A stretch of 64,000 bases of DNA from Paraburkholderia largidicola (GTDB lineage Bacteria > Pseudomonadota > Gammaproteobacteria > Burkholderiales > Burkholderiaceae), in the NCBI RefSeq assembly GCF_013426895.1, contig NZ_AP023176.1:1984001-2048000 (forward strand), in the 5' to 3' direction. The position numbers and the translations under genes were made by a program. Under the pieces are notes generated by a model that worked only from the letters and a program-made list of their open reading frames with translations, made no database searches and was not told where the DNA came from. Position 1 is the stretch's first letter. Each line of letters opens with the position of its first letter. Positions 17,304 through 26,440 of this stretch are shown piece after piece.

Positions 17304-18050
17304 ATGAACAACCTGACAGGCAAGACCGCGCTCGTAACGGGCGCATCCCGCGGCATCGGCCGCGCCACCGCCATCGCGCTCGCACGAGCAGGCGCGCGCG
17401 TGCTGGTCCACTACAGCAGCGCAGCGCAAGCCGCCGACGCCGTCGTCGACGCGATCCGCGCGGCAGGCGGACAGGCCGACAAGGTCGCCGCCGATCTGCG
17501 CGACGCAAACGGGCCGCACGAACTTGCAAAGCGCGTGCGCTCGCTGACGGGCGATCGTCTCGACATCCTCGTCGCGAACGCAGGCATCTCGAAGGCCGCG
17601 CCGATCGAAGACACGACCGTCGAAGATTTCGACGACCTGTTCGCCGTCAATGTGCGCGCTCCGTTCTTCCTCGTGCAGCAGTTGCTGCCCGTGCTCGGTG
17701 AAGGCAGCAGCGTCGTGTTGCTGTCGTCGCTTGCGGCGCGCGCGTCCGTCAACAATCTCTCCGCGTATGCAGCCACCAAGGGCGCTGTCGACACGCTCGT
17801 GCGTCACTTCGCGTCCGCGCTCGGCGAACGGGGCATCCGCGTCAACGCGATTGCGCCGGGCGTCGTCGAAACGGACATGTCGAACTTCGCGAAGACGGAC
17901 GCCGGCCGCGACTTCACGCTAGGCATGCAGGCGCTCAAACGCGTCGCGCAGCCCGACGATATCGCGGGCGCCGCCGTGTTCCTCGCCTCCGACGACGCGC
18001 GCTGGATCACAGGCGACACGTTGCGCGTCGACGGCGGATCGAAGCTCTGA
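17304..18050 (+). CDS. SDR family oxidoreductase (FabG-like)
   Basis: A 248-residue classical SDR: cofactor motif TGASRGIG, structural motif ANAG (LVANAGIS), catalytic Ser in VLLSSLAARA, Tyr/Lys in YAATK and the C-terminal VDGGSK. All catalytic residues are present. Second gene after the hydrolase, in the same operon. Detoxifying reduction of a carbonyl or quinone-type compound would fit the surrounding GSTs and cupin, but the substrate is not known. Confidence 0.9.
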   Translation: MNNLTGKTALVTGASRGIGRATAIALARAGARVLVHYSSAAQAADAVVDAIRAAGGQADKVAADLRDANGPHELAKRVRSLTGDRLDILVANAGISKAAPIEDTTVEDFDDLFAVNVRAPFFLVQQLLPVLGEGSSVVLLSSLAARASVNNLSAYAATKGAVDTLVRHFASALGERGIRVNAIAPGVVETDMSNFAKTDAGRDFTLGMQALKRVAQPDDIAGAAVFLASDDARWITGDTLRVDGGSKL

Positions 18051-18071
18051 TCGATCCTTGCGCGGCGTACG

Positions 18072-18431
18072 TCATGATCCCGACGAACGCCGCGCCGCCG
18101 AGCGATACTGCTTCACGATCCTGACGAAATTCGTCACGGCCGGCGATCTTTCGCGCTGCCGATGGATCAGCGCACTACCCGTCGCGAGCGGCTTGCCATG
18201 CAGCTCATGGTATGAGACGCCTCCGACCTGCACCTGCCGCATCGACGACGGCACCACCGCGACACCGAAACCCGCCGATACCAGATTCGCCGCCGACGAA
18301 ATCTGCGGCGACGCCATGCTGATCGACGGCGCAAAACCCGCTGCGTGACAGGCGCCGATAATCGAATCGTAAATTGCAAAGTATCGCGAAGCGGCAAGCT
18401 GAAGCCGCCTGATTCGGGGACATAAGACTAC
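18072..18431 (-). pseudogene. C-terminal remnant of a LysR-type regulator
   Basis: The minus strand reads about 120 residues typical of the last third of a LysR effector domain: VVLCPRI, YDSIIGACHAAGF, then LVSAGFGVAVVPSSM and ALIHRQRERSPAVTNF. The helix-turn-helix and first half of the effector domain are absent. An in-frame stop lies just upstream (18432-18434) and the next gene begins in the other direction. A divergent LysR beside an SDR operon is the common arrangement, so this is probably the former regulator of 16404-18050, truncated by deletion. Confidence 0.7.
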
Positions 18432-18607
18432 TCACCGTTCTCGTTTCGCGAAGTGTGAATTGACCTACCGAGGGATTCTGCCCAGTTCAATGTGTGACTA
18501 CACTCGGCAACGATCAGTCGCCTTTTGCAAGCGTCGACGATAGATCGTGATACCGGATGCGGAGCGACATGCACCGCCTTTTCTTTTCCGCGCCAGTCTC
18601 TTTGAAC

Positions 18608-19513
18608 ATGGACAGACTTCAGGCAATGACGACGTTCGTGAGCGTCGTCGAAACAGAAGGCTTCGCTTCTGCGGCACGCAAGCTCAAAACCTCGCCATCC
18701 GTCATCAGTCGCCTGATCAACGAACTCGAGGCGCATCTCGGCGTGCGTCTGTTGAACCGCACAACCCGCATCGTCAGAATGACCGATGCCGGCGAAAAAT
18801 TTTTCGAAGATTGCCGTAACATCCTTGCAAAAGTGGAGGCAGCAGAGCAGGCCGCGGTCGGCGCACACAGCACACCGCGTGGCCAGCTGACAGTGACGGC
18901 ACCCGTAGTGTTCGGAAAGAACTATGTCACGCCCATCGTTCAGGAGTATTTGTCGCGCTACCCGGCCGTGACCGTGAGTTGCTGGTTTCTGGACCGAACG
19001 GTAAATCTCGTCGACGAAGGTGTCGATGTTGCGATTCGCATCGGGGAACTGCCCAATTCCTCACTGCAAGCTGTCGCGATCGGCAAGGTGCGTAGCGTGC
19101 TCTGCGCCTCTCCCGCCTATCTGGATGCACACGGCGAGCCGCGACACCCCGGTGACCTCACGTCTCACGTCGCCATCCAGTCGACGCCTTCGACGTCATC
19201 CCCTGAGTGGCGCTTTCGCGTGGACGGGAAGCCTGTCGTCGTGCCGATCCAGCCACGCCTGATCACCACGATAAACGACTCCGCGATGACGGCCGCCATG
19301 TCGGGACTCGGCATCGTGTGCCTGCTGTCTTGTCAGATTTCTTCCGAACTGGCAGAAGGCCGGCTTCGGATCGTGCTGCCAGAGTATGAGCTTGCGACAC
19401 TACCCGTGCACGTGTTGCACCGCGAGGGCCGACATGCCAACCGGAAAGTGCGCGCATTTCTCGACCTCGCCATCGAAACATTCCGGGCGAAGGCTTCCCT
19501 GTGGCGCGCATAG
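18608..19513 (+). CDS. LysR-family transcriptional regulator
   Basis: 301 residues, the usual LTTR length, starting at the ATG at 18608 so that the winged helix-turn-helix begins at once (MDRLQAMTTFVSVVE, then SPSVISRLINELEAHLG). The effector-binding domain follows, with DVAIRIGELPNSS and GLGIVCLLS. Longer starts upstream add a non-family tail. It lies head to tail with the LysR remnant (opposite strand) and convergent with the cysteine hydrolase. It is a candidate regulator of the two operons that carry the 40-bp repeat. Confidence 0.92.
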   Translation: MDRLQAMTTFVSVVETEGFASAARKLKTSPSVISRLINELEAHLGVRLLNRTTRIVRMTDAGEKFFEDCRNILAKVEAAEQAAVGAHSTPRGQLTVTAPVVFGKNYVTPIVQEYLSRYPAVTVSCWFLDRTVNLVDEGVDVAIRIGELPNSSLQAVAIGKVRSVLCASPAYLDAHGEPRHPGDLTSHVAIQSTPSTSSPEWRFRVDGKPVVVPIQPRLITTINDSAMTAAMSGLGIVCLLSCQISSELAEGRLRIVLPEYELATLPVHVLHREGRHANRKVRAFLDLAIETFRAKASLWRA

Positions 19514-19605
19514 TTGACCACTGTCGCGGCGTCGTGTTTCTACTCGTACAAACTGAGGTTCGATTGAACCGCGCAGGAAGCGCGCGGTATCGCCGCTTGC
19601 CTGCC

Positions 19606-20172
19606 TCAATCAGCGCGTTGGCGCTCTGAATTCAGAAAGTCCGCGGCAGAGACGACTTTCGCGTATCCGAAACTCAAGGCCGCCATAAACGCCGCGTGTA
19701 CCTGCAATGACGGCACATTGACTCCGTTGAACTCGAGGGCGTGCGTGGCGCAGGCATCGTGAATCACCGTCGTGCTGTAGCCGAAGTCCACTGCAGCACG
19801 GGTCACTGCATCGATACACATGTGGCTCATGTTTCCCACTACCACCACCGTTTCGATACCTCGAGCATCGAGAATCTTCTTCAGGTCGGTCCCACGGAAT
19901 GGATTCATATGGTGTTTGACGATCACGAGTTCGCCGGGCAGATTGACAGCCTTCGGATGAAGCTGAGCGCCGTCGGTGTCCGGCACGAAGAACGCCGCAT
20001 CTTTTGACAGCGTTTCATGGCGGATATGCACGACCAGATCGCCGTTCTTCCTTGCGGCGTCGATGACGTTGCGTGCGTTATCCGCGGCAGCGTCGACGCC
20101 ATCCAATATCCACTTCCCTCCCGCAAAGTAATCGTTCTGAATATCGACCACTATCAGTGCCTGTTTCGTCAT
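19606..20172 (-). CDS. Isochorismatase-like cysteine hydrolase
   Basis: The 188-residue product fits the isochorismatase/nicotinamidase-like fold. The catalytic triad is visible as Asp10 (VVDIQNDY), Lys86 (VIVKHH) and Cys119 (NMSHMCIDAV), with the usual cis-peptide region before the Cys. The ATG at 20172 gives a standard N-terminus; the open frame upstream shows no family sequence. These enzymes hydrolyse amides or enol ethers; the substrate is unknown. It is divergent from a GST gene. Confidence 0.9.
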   Translation of the reverse strand: MTKQALIVVDIQNDYFAGGKWILDGVDAAADNARNVIDAARKNGDLVVHIRHETLSKDAAFFVPDTDGAQLHPKAVNLPGELVIVKHHMNPFRGTDLKKILDARGIETVVVVGNMSHMCIDAVTRAAVDFGYSTTVIHDACATHALEFNGVNVPSLQVHAAFMAALSFGYAKVVSAADFLNSERQRAD

Positions 20173-20548
20173 GTTTCCTGTACCTCGAACGGTGAACAAA
20201 GATTCGGCTCCATTGGGGACCGAATTCGTATCAGCAGCGCACGTAGCCCCCGACCAGATGGAAGGCGGCCGCGACGCAACGGTCTGGATACTGCCCGATC
20301 CATCGGACACGCGGAATGACCCGAATGAAGAATGCACCGTTCGCGTAACAAGATGAGTGGATCGGTGTTGTCGAAAACGCCTGCAACCTTTCGTCAGTGA
20401 ATTGCCTTGGCCACCAGCCCATGTCGGCGTTCTCGTTACGCGAATGGTCTTTTCTGGTCCAACCCGTTTCTGGAATCCTGGTGATCGCCCATACTCGGCG
20501 CCATCAATCACGAACCACGTGATGCCGACTATCACCAGTGAGATTTCC
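20173..20548. other. Divergent promoter region between cysteine hydrolase and GST
   Basis: No gene is seen in these 376 bp. An imperfect inverted repeat (ATTCGG...CCGAAT, 20202-20225) lies 30 bp upstream of the cysteine hydrolase start and is placed as an operator could be. No core promoter could be assigned firmly. Confidence 0.45.
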
Positions 20549-21241
20549 ATGACTACTGCAGCGACCATCAACGGTACCGAGATCGACTTTTACTACTGGC
20601 CCACGCCAAACGGCCAGAAAGTTGCCATCTTCCTCGAAGAAACAGGTTTGACTTACCAGGTACACCCCATCGATCTCGGCAAAGGCGTGCAGCTAACCGC
20701 CGACTTCGAAAAGATTTCGCCAAACAACCGGATGCCGGCCATTGTGGACCGCCAACTCGGCGCATCGGTATTCGAATCCGGTGCGATCCTGTTGCATCTC
20801 GCGGAAAAGACGGGGCAGTTCATTCCTTCCACCCCGAGTGGTCGCATTGACGTCATGCAATGGTTGTTCTGGCAAGTGGGCGGTCTCGGGCCGATTCTGG
20901 GTCAAACGGTTTTCTTCCGTACGTACGCATCAGAACAATTGCCTCTGGCGATCGAACGGTTCACCAAAGAGGCGACGCGGCTCTACGGCGTTCTGAACAA
21001 GCGACTCGCCGACCGTGAATACATTGCGGGCGAATACTCGATTGCCGATATGGCGGTTTATCCATGGGTAGCGCAGCATGCCGCGCAGGGCATCGCGATG
21101 GATCGCTTTCCACATGTCGCACGTTGGCTCGAGCACGTCGCCGAACGACCTGCCGTCAAACGCGCATATGCACTGGGTGAAGCCGTACGCCCCGCGCAAC
21201 TGACGGATGAACATCGCAAGCAGTTGTACGCCCAACAGTAG
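20549..21241 (+). CDS. Glutathione S-transferase, YghU/YfcG-like
   Basis: A 230-residue GST with N-terminal thioredoxin-fold domain (IDFYYWPTPNGQKVAIFLEE; cis-Pro in NNRMPAIVD; glutathione-binding ES in VFESGAIL) and an all-helical C-terminal domain (FTKEATRLYGVLNKRLADRE, YSIADMAVYPW). The TPNG N-terminal motif fits the Nu-class disulfide-bond oxidoreductases (YghU, YfcG). It is divergent from the cysteine hydrolase gene and followed by a cupin gene 114 bp later. A role in glutathione-dependent peroxide or disulfide handling is likely. Confidence 0.88.
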   Translation: MTTAATINGTEIDFYYWPTPNGQKVAIFLEETGLTYQVHPIDLGKGVQLTADFEKISPNNRMPAIVDRQLGASVFESGAILLHLAEKTGQFIPSTPSGRIDVMQWLFWQVGGLGPILGQTVFFRTYASEQLPLAIERFTKEATRLYGVLNKRLADREYIAGEYSIADMAVYPWVAQHAAQGIAMDRFPHVARWLEHVAERPAVKRAYALGEAVRPAQLTDEHRKQLYAQQ

Positions 21242-21355
21242 CCGACCGCCTGATCAACTAAAGACGAGACGGATAACACACCCGTCCGGATCTTTCTATC
21301 AATGATCCATTTCGCAATACTTATCTTATTCAACTTGAATTCAAAGGAACTGAGA

Positions 21356-21814
21356 ATGTTTTTCACGAAGAACGTCAAACACATCACGATCGCCGCCGCG
21401 ATTTTGGCCTCGATCCCTGCACTCGCCGCTGCGACCGGAGGAAACGCCGACCTCTACGCAGACAGCTCCAAGGTCGTGCCCGTTACTGAACTGAAGTTCT
21501 ATCAGGACAAGGAAGGTCTGACGGTTGCCAACGGTTGGGGCGATCCGGCAAACGGCGCGCACAGCAATTACATCAAGATGCCGGGTGGCACAGCGAGTGG
21601 CGTGCACACGCACACTTCCTCCTACTATGGCGTCGTCATAGCTGGCGTCGTAGCCAACGAACCTCCGGGTTCAAAGCAGGATCATCCACTGCCGGCAGGC
21701 TCGTACTGGTACCAGAAGGGCGGCGAGCAGCACGTCACGAAGTGCATTTCGCAGACTGAATGCATCTTCTTCGTGACATCGAAGGGCGCATTCGATTATC
21801 TGCCGGCCAGGTGA
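21356..21814 (+). CDS. Exported cupin-like protein (DUF4437-type)
   Basis: 152 residues, with a cleavable signal peptide of about 25 residues (LASIPALAAA). A single cupin-like beta-barrel follows with histidines in SGVHTHTSSYYG and in GEQHVTK, which could bind a metal, and two Cys near the end (KCISQTEC). Start at the ATG at 21356 after AAAGGAACTGAG. It is probably a periplasmic metal-binding protein whose activity is unknown. It lies between the YghU-like GST and copy 2 of the 40-bp repeat. Confidence 0.78.
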   Translation: MFFTKNVKHITIAAAILASIPALAAATGGNADLYADSSKVVPVTELKFYQDKEGLTVANGWGDPANGAHSNYIKMPGGTASGVHTHTSSYYGVVIAGVVANEPPGSKQDHPLPAGSYWYQKGGEQHVTKCISQTECIFFVTSKGAFDYLPAR

Positions 21815-21897
21815 TGTTCCTGCTCTCAAGGCGCTCGATCCATCGGGCGCGATCGTAGGTGCGGCGCTCGGTCACGGGTTTGGCTGGACGTGGGTCG

Positions 21898-21937
21898 CAT
21901 GCCTGACAGGCATGCCCTCCAGCCTGGAAAGTCTTTT
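21898..21937 (+). repeat. 40-bp repeated element, copy 2
   Basis: Second copy of the block at 16209-16248 (34 of 40 identical). Here the left half is a perfect palindrome apart from one central base (GCATGCCTG-a-CAGGCATGC, 21897-21915). It is followed by CCAGCCTGGAAAGTCTTTT. It lies 97 bp before the SDR start at 22035, on the same strand. Confidence 0.6.
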
Positions 21938-22034
21938 TCAGCAGCACGCAAGAAGCCTAAAGTTGACTCCGTCATGCTCACCGAGCAGCGCGACACAAAC
22001 GATGTGTCGCGGACCTATCTGACAGGAGCCTCAA

Positions 22035-22781
22035 ATGAACCACCCCGTCGTTTTGATTACGGGTGCCCTGACGGGCATCGGTCGTGCAACCGCCTTTGCA
22101 TTCGCTCGCGCAGGCGCACGCCTCGTCGTGTCGGGCCGTCGTGCCGCAGAAGGCGCGGCGCTCGAAGCCGAATTGCGCGAAGCGGGCGCGGAAGCCCACT
22201 TCGTCCAGGCCGATGTGCGCCACGATGAAGAAGTCCGCAATCTGGTCGATCAGACCGTCGCCCGATACGGCAAGCTGGACGTGGCCGTCAACAATGCTGG
22301 AACGGAGGGCCGGCCGGGGCCCGTGGTCGACCAGACTGCGGACAGTTACGCCGACACATTCGACACCAACGTCCTCGGCACGCTGCTGAGCCTCAAGCAC
22401 GAGCTGCGCGTGATGACGGCTCAGCGGGCGGGCAGCATCGTCAACATCTCATCGACCTACGGTCACGAAGGCGCGGCGTTCGCGTCGGTGTATGCGGGAA
22501 GCAAACACGCGGTCGAGGGCATCACGAAGTCGGCCGCGCTCGAGGTCGCCTCGACGGGCGTTCGCGTCAATGCCGTCGCGCCAGGTCCGACCGACACGGG
22601 CATGCTCGACCGCTTCACCAGCACAGCGGAAAACAAGGCTGCGCTCGCCGCAAAGGTGCCGCTCGCGCGCATCGGCAAACCCGATGACATCGCCGCAGCC
22701 GTCCTCTACCTCGCTGCCGATGGCGCCGCGTTCGTCACCGGTCAGATCCTTACCGTCGACGGCGGCAAAACAGCAGGTTGA
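22035..22781 (+). CDS. SDR family oxidoreductase
   Basis: A 248-residue classical SDR with TGALTGIG, NNAG (VAVNNAGTEG), catalytic Ser in VNISSTYG and Tyr/Lys in YAGSK, ending VDGGKTAG. All key residues are present. Preceded by repeat copy 2 and a usable ribosome site (CAGGAGCC). A GST gene follows 77 bp later on the same strand, so a two-gene SDR-GST operon is likely, mirroring the hydrolase-SDR operon behind repeat copy 1. Confidence 0.9.
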   Translation: MNHPVVLITGALTGIGRATAFAFARAGARLVVSGRRAAEGAALEAELREAGAEAHFVQADVRHDEEVRNLVDQTVARYGKLDVAVNNAGTEGRPGPVVDQTADSYADTFDTNVLGTLLSLKHELRVMTAQRAGSIVNISSTYGHEGAAFASVYAGSKHAVEGITKSAALEVASTGVRVNAVAPGPTDTGMLDRFTSTAENKAALAAKVPLARIGKPDDIAAAVLYLAADGAAFVTGQILTVDGGKTAG

Positions 22782-22858
22782 GTTTGCGCGAAGGCGCTCG
22801 CCCTCAGATTAAAACCTTCGAGGGCGAGCCAGAACTTTTTATCGAACTGGATCAGAAC

Positions 22859-23506
22859 ATGAATACCGACCTCACGCTTTACGAATCCAAAGCTTCTCCT
22901 AATTCTCGCCGCGTGCGTATTTTTCTTGCCGAGAAGGGCATCGAGATCCCGACTCAAGCCGTGGACCTTGGCGCAAAAGAGCAATTCTCCGAAGCGTATG
23001 TAGCGATCAATCCGCGTCGCCAGGTTCCTGCGCTTGCCCTGCACGACGGCACGACGATTGGCGAAGTCCCGGCAATCTGGCGCTATGTCGAAGAAGCGTA
23101 TCCTTCGAAGCCCGCCTTGCTGGGTACCACACCACAACAGAAAGCGCTGATTGCAATGTGGGAACGACGCGCCGAACTCGACGGATTTGCGGCGGTGATG
23201 GAAGGTGTGCGCAATGCTGTAGCCGGCCTGAAAGGTCGCGCGTTGTCAGGTCCGCATGCTTACGAACAGATTCCCGAGATCGTCGAACGCAGCAAGCTGC
23301 GCGTGGCCAACTTCTTTGCCGACTTCAATGATCGCCTCAAGCAAGTGCCGTTCGTCGCGGGTGACGCATTTTCAGCGGCCGACATCACGACGCTGGTGAC
23401 GATAGACTTTGCGGCAGCTGGCATGAAGATGACCATTCCAGCGGAATTCGACGCGTTGCAGACGTGGTACGACAAGGTTTCGACACGCCCTGCTTCGAAG
23501 GCGTAG
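22859..23506 (+). CDS. Glutathione S-transferase
   Basis: A 215-residue GST starting at the ATG at 22859. N-terminal thioredoxin-like domain (LYESKASPNSRRVRIFLAE, with Ser/Pro in the glutathione-activating loop; RRQVPALALHDG with cis-Pro; GEVPAIWRYVEE) and helical C-terminal domain with FSAADITTLV. It belongs to the broad bacterial GST group; the substrate is unknown. Downstream of an SDR in the same orientation. A strong hairpin follows the stop codon. Confidence 0.88.
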   Translation: MNTDLTLYESKASPNSRRVRIFLAEKGIEIPTQAVDLGAKEQFSEAYVAINPRRQVPALALHDGTTIGEVPAIWRYVEEAYPSKPALLGTTPQQKALIAMWERRAELDGFAAVMEGVRNAVAGLKGRALSGPHAYEQIPEIVERSKLRVANFFADFNDRLKQVPFVAGDAFSAADITTLVTIDFAAAGMKMTIPAEFDALQTWYDKVSTRPASKA

Positions 23507-23528
23507 AGAACTTTTTTGAATTGAGGTA

Positions 23529-23554
23529 GCGGTGTCTGGCCTTCCAGGCACCGC
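23529..23554 (+). terminator. Hairpin after GST gene, possible terminator
   Basis: GCGGTGTCTGG-cctt-CCAGGCACCGC forms an 11-bp stem (one G-U pair) with a 4-base loop, 22 bp after the GST stop. There is no U-run after it, so it may stabilise the 3' end rather than terminate on its own. Confidence 0.5.
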
Positions 23555-23725
23555 ATAGAAAGATCGCACGCATTCACAAAACAATAGCGCGTGCCCATTC
23601 CCAGGTACTATAACGTCGCCGATTAATTTCAAAGCACCCGATCCCGCACAACCCGTCATACTTCCAGTTTCGCCGCGGACGGTCCCGGCACCCCATGCGC
23701 GGATTTATCTGGAGCCCAGTTGCCA

Positions 23726-26020
23726 ATGAGTTCTTCCCCGGTCATTCCGTTCGCCCAAAACAAAATGAATTCCGGCGGGTTCATCGGCACCGCGCCTGCA
23801 TTCCGTCAACTGGTCCGCCTGATCGATCGCGTCGCGCCGACCGATCACGCCTTGCTCATTTTCGGGCCGACAGGCTCGGGCAAGGAACTGGTTGCTCGCC
23901 GCGTGCACATGCGCAGCGCGCGTCACGAGGAACCGTTCGTCGACGTGAACTGTGGCGCAATTCCCGAACATCTCGTCGAAGCCGAACTATTCGGCCATGT
24001 GAAAGGTGCATTCACCGGCGCCGCGGAAAACCGTCAGGGACTCTTTCAGCAGGTCGGCAAAGGTACGCTGCTGCTCGACGAAATCGGCGAGTTGCCGCTC
24101 GCCCTTCAGCCGAAACTGTTGCGCGTGCTCGAAACGCGCACGTTTCGTCCCATCGGTTCTTCGACCAACCTGCGTTTCGAAGGGCGCGTCGTCGCAGCGA
24201 CTCACCGCGATCTGCGCGAACTCTCACGTGAAGGTCGTTTCCGGGAAGATCTGTTCTACCGGCTTGCAGTCTTCGTGCTTGCCGTGCCGGGACTCGAACA
24301 GCGCGTCGAAGACATACCCGCGCTGGTGGCGCATTTCGCTTCGCAGCAGGCGCGGCATCTGGAGTTTTCGCCCGCTGCCGTGCGGCGGCTCAGCCAGCAC
24401 ACGTGGCCCGGCCACATCCGGCAGTTGCGCAATCTGATCAGCCAGTTGAGCGTGCTGGCCGAACATACCCTGATCGACGTCGACACGCTTGAGCCGTTTC
24501 TCGCCAACGAAGCCAGCGGTCCGGTTTCGCGCGCGAGCCTCGCCGACATGCTGCTGCAACTCGACGGACGCGACAAACTGGCCGCCGCCGAAGATCTGCT
24601 GATCGACCGCGCGCTCGAACGGACGGCGGGCAACAAGAGCGCCGCGGCGACGTTGCTCGGCGTCGGTCGCAAGACGATCGAGCGGCGTCTGAAATCGCGC
24701 GAGGAGGATCACCGCGAGGCCCGCAAGTGTCTCGAACATGCGACTGCGCTGGTCGAGGCGTCGCGCTTCGCCGAAGCCATTCCGCCTTTGCGCCGCTGCC
24801 TCGACGTGCTGCAGGCGAACCCCGATCACGACGCCGTGCGCCGCCTGCAGTTCGATGCCTACAGACTGCTTGGCATGAGCCTGCGCAGCGTGCACGGTTG
24901 GCTCTATGCGGAAGCGACCGCCTGTTACGCAGCCGCGCTGTCGATCGGCGATGGCATCTGCGAGCCAGCGGAAATCGCCGCGATCCAGTTCGGCGTCTGG
25001 ACGACGCAATTGACCACACTGCAACTCAAGCAGGCGCGCGCCACCGCGCAGGACATGCTGCAGCGCGCGCAGAACAGCCGCGACCCCGTGTCGCTCGACG
25101 AAGCCCACGTCGCGATGACCAACACGCTCTTCTGGCTCGGCGACAGCGAAGAAGCGCTGGCGTGTCTCGCGCGCGGCAATCTGCTCGGCGTGGGGCGCAA
25201 CGACACGCGCACCGGCTCGCAGGGCATCGACCTCGCCAGTCTCGCGCTGACTTTCGAAGGACTCGCCGCCTATCAGATCGGCGCATTCGGGCAGGCGCGG
25301 CGCGCGATGGAAATGTTGATCCTGCGTTCGTCGGAACCCGGTCCGCATGCGTTCGCGCATGCCGTCAATCTGCAGGGCGCTTCGTGGCTCGCGTGCCTGT
25401 TCGATGACACGGACCGGCTCGGCAGCCTGTCGAGCGAACTCGAATCGGTGTCGATTGCGAACGGCTTCGCGTTTTATCGCGGCGTGGGCCAGATCCTGCG
25501 CGCCTGTCATCTCAGCGCGCTCGGCCATTCGGACGAAGCGGAAACCATCATGCTCGACGGTTTCGACAATCATGTCGTCTGCAATGGCGGTGCGCTGTTC
25601 TATTCGTTCATGGCGTGGCAGCACGGCGAACTGCTGCTGCGCGCCGGGCGCGCGCAAAGCTGCGAGGCGATGCTCGCTGCCGCCATCGATGAAACGCTGG
25701 CCCGCCAGGAACGCGTCTATCTCGGCGAACTGCTGGTTACGCGGGCGCGGGCGCAATGGGCGCTCGGCGATCTGACGGCCGCGGAACAGGGGCTGCGCAC
25801 CGCCCTGTCGACGGCGCTCGCGTTCGGTTCCGTGCCGGCGCGCGTGGATGCCGCGCGTCATCTCGCGGACCTGCTTCGGTCGACGGGACGCCGGGCGGAA
25901 GCGATCGAGACGCTCGAACGCGGACTACGCGCGTTGCCCACGGACCCGACTAGCCGGATCGCCAGCGCAGTGGCGTTGCTCGCCGAACTGCGCCATGAGG
26001 TTTCTCAAGGCAACGCGTAG
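23726..26020 (+). CDS. Sigma54-interacting AAA+ activator with internal Fis-type HTH and TPR-like C-terminus
   Basis: 764 residues from the ATG at 23726. No receiver or GAF domain precedes the AAA+ module, which starts near residue 20: Walker A GPTGSGKE (~47-54), the sigma54-contact loop GAFTGA (94-99), Walker B LLLDEI (115-120) and arginine-finger region REDLFYRL. A Fis-like HTH follows at about residues 295-320 (NKSAAATLLGVGRKTIERRLK). The remaining 440 residues are helical repeats resembling TPRs (LRRCLDVLQANPDHD, AEQGLRTALSTALAFG), as in MalT-type regulators. The TPR part probably senses a partner or ligand. The target is unknown; no sigma54 promoter was firmly seen nearby. Confidence 0.85.
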   Translation: MSSSPVIPFAQNKMNSGGFIGTAPAFRQLVRLIDRVAPTDHALLIFGPTGSGKELVARRVHMRSARHEEPFVDVNCGAIPEHLVEAELFGHVKGAFTGAAENRQGLFQQVGKGTLLLDEIGELPLALQPKLLRVLETRTFRPIGSSTNLRFEGRVVAATHRDLRELSREGRFREDLFYRLAVFVLAVPGLEQRVEDIPALVAHFASQQARHLEFSPAAVRRLSQHTWPGHIRQLRNLISQLSVLAEHTLIDVDTLEPFLANEASGPVSRASLADMLLQLDGRDKLAAAEDLLIDRALERTAGNKSAAATLLGVGRKTIERRLKSREEDHREARKCLEHATALVEASRFAEAIPPLRRCLDVLQANPDHDAVRRLQFDAYRLLGMSLRSVHGWLYAEATACYAAALSIGDGICEPAEIAAIQFGVWTTQLTTLQLKQARATAQDMLQRAQNSRDPVSLDEAHVAMTNTLFWLGDSEEALACLARGNLLGVGRNDTRTGSQGIDLASLALTFEGLAAYQIGAFGQARRAMEMLILRSSEPGPHAFAHAVNLQGASWLACLFDDTDRLGSLSSELESVSIANGFAFYRGVGQILRACHLSALGHSDEAETIMLDGFDNHVVCNGGALFYSFMAWQHGELLLRAGRAQSCEAMLAAAIDETLARQERVYLGELLVTRARAQWALGDLTAAEQGLRTALSTALAFGSVPARVDAARHLADLLRSTGRRAEAIETLERGLRALPTDPTSRIASAVALLAELRHEVSQGNA

Positions 26021-26440
26021 CCGGCGCGCGGCTGCCTCTGCGCTTCTATCCGGCGTGGCATCGTAGGCCGCGCCGGACTCCCTCGCGGTTATCCCCTTTT
26101 CGTCGGGACGACCGCGCTCGCCCCGTGCGTGGACGGTATTGGCACATCGCCGGCGCCCCGATCGCCTATTGGCCGAAATCGTCCAGGTCTTCGATAACCA
26201 GCGGTCGAAAACGTCCACATTGTCCGCCCGGGCACCGGGGTTTTCCCGCTGCCATCGGCTTTGACCGCATGGCACAACGCTTGCTGAATGGAGGGGCTGA
26301 TATTGCAGCGTCCCAGCACCCAATCGATAGGGCCGTGCTGTTGTAGTCGTAGATGCAGGTGGCGACGGATGGCTTCCCGAGAGAAGCGCGTCGCTTCACC
26401 TCGAAACTTCCGGACGCGCTCCGGCAAAGAACAATTCCGC
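26021..26440. other. Gene-free stretch before the short AraC gene
   Basis: 420 bp without a supported gene. Weak reading frames occur on both strands but none has a ribosome site plus recognisable motif. Some minus-strand residues vaguely resemble the C-terminal region of cupin-type AraC proteins, which is not enough to call a pseudogene. Confidence 0.4.

Noticed and set aside
24224..25861. 545-codon open frame on the minus strand
   Set aside because: It lies opposite the sigma54 activator gene and reads as Arg/Ala/Gln-rich low-complexity sequence typical of antisense frames in GC-rich genes.
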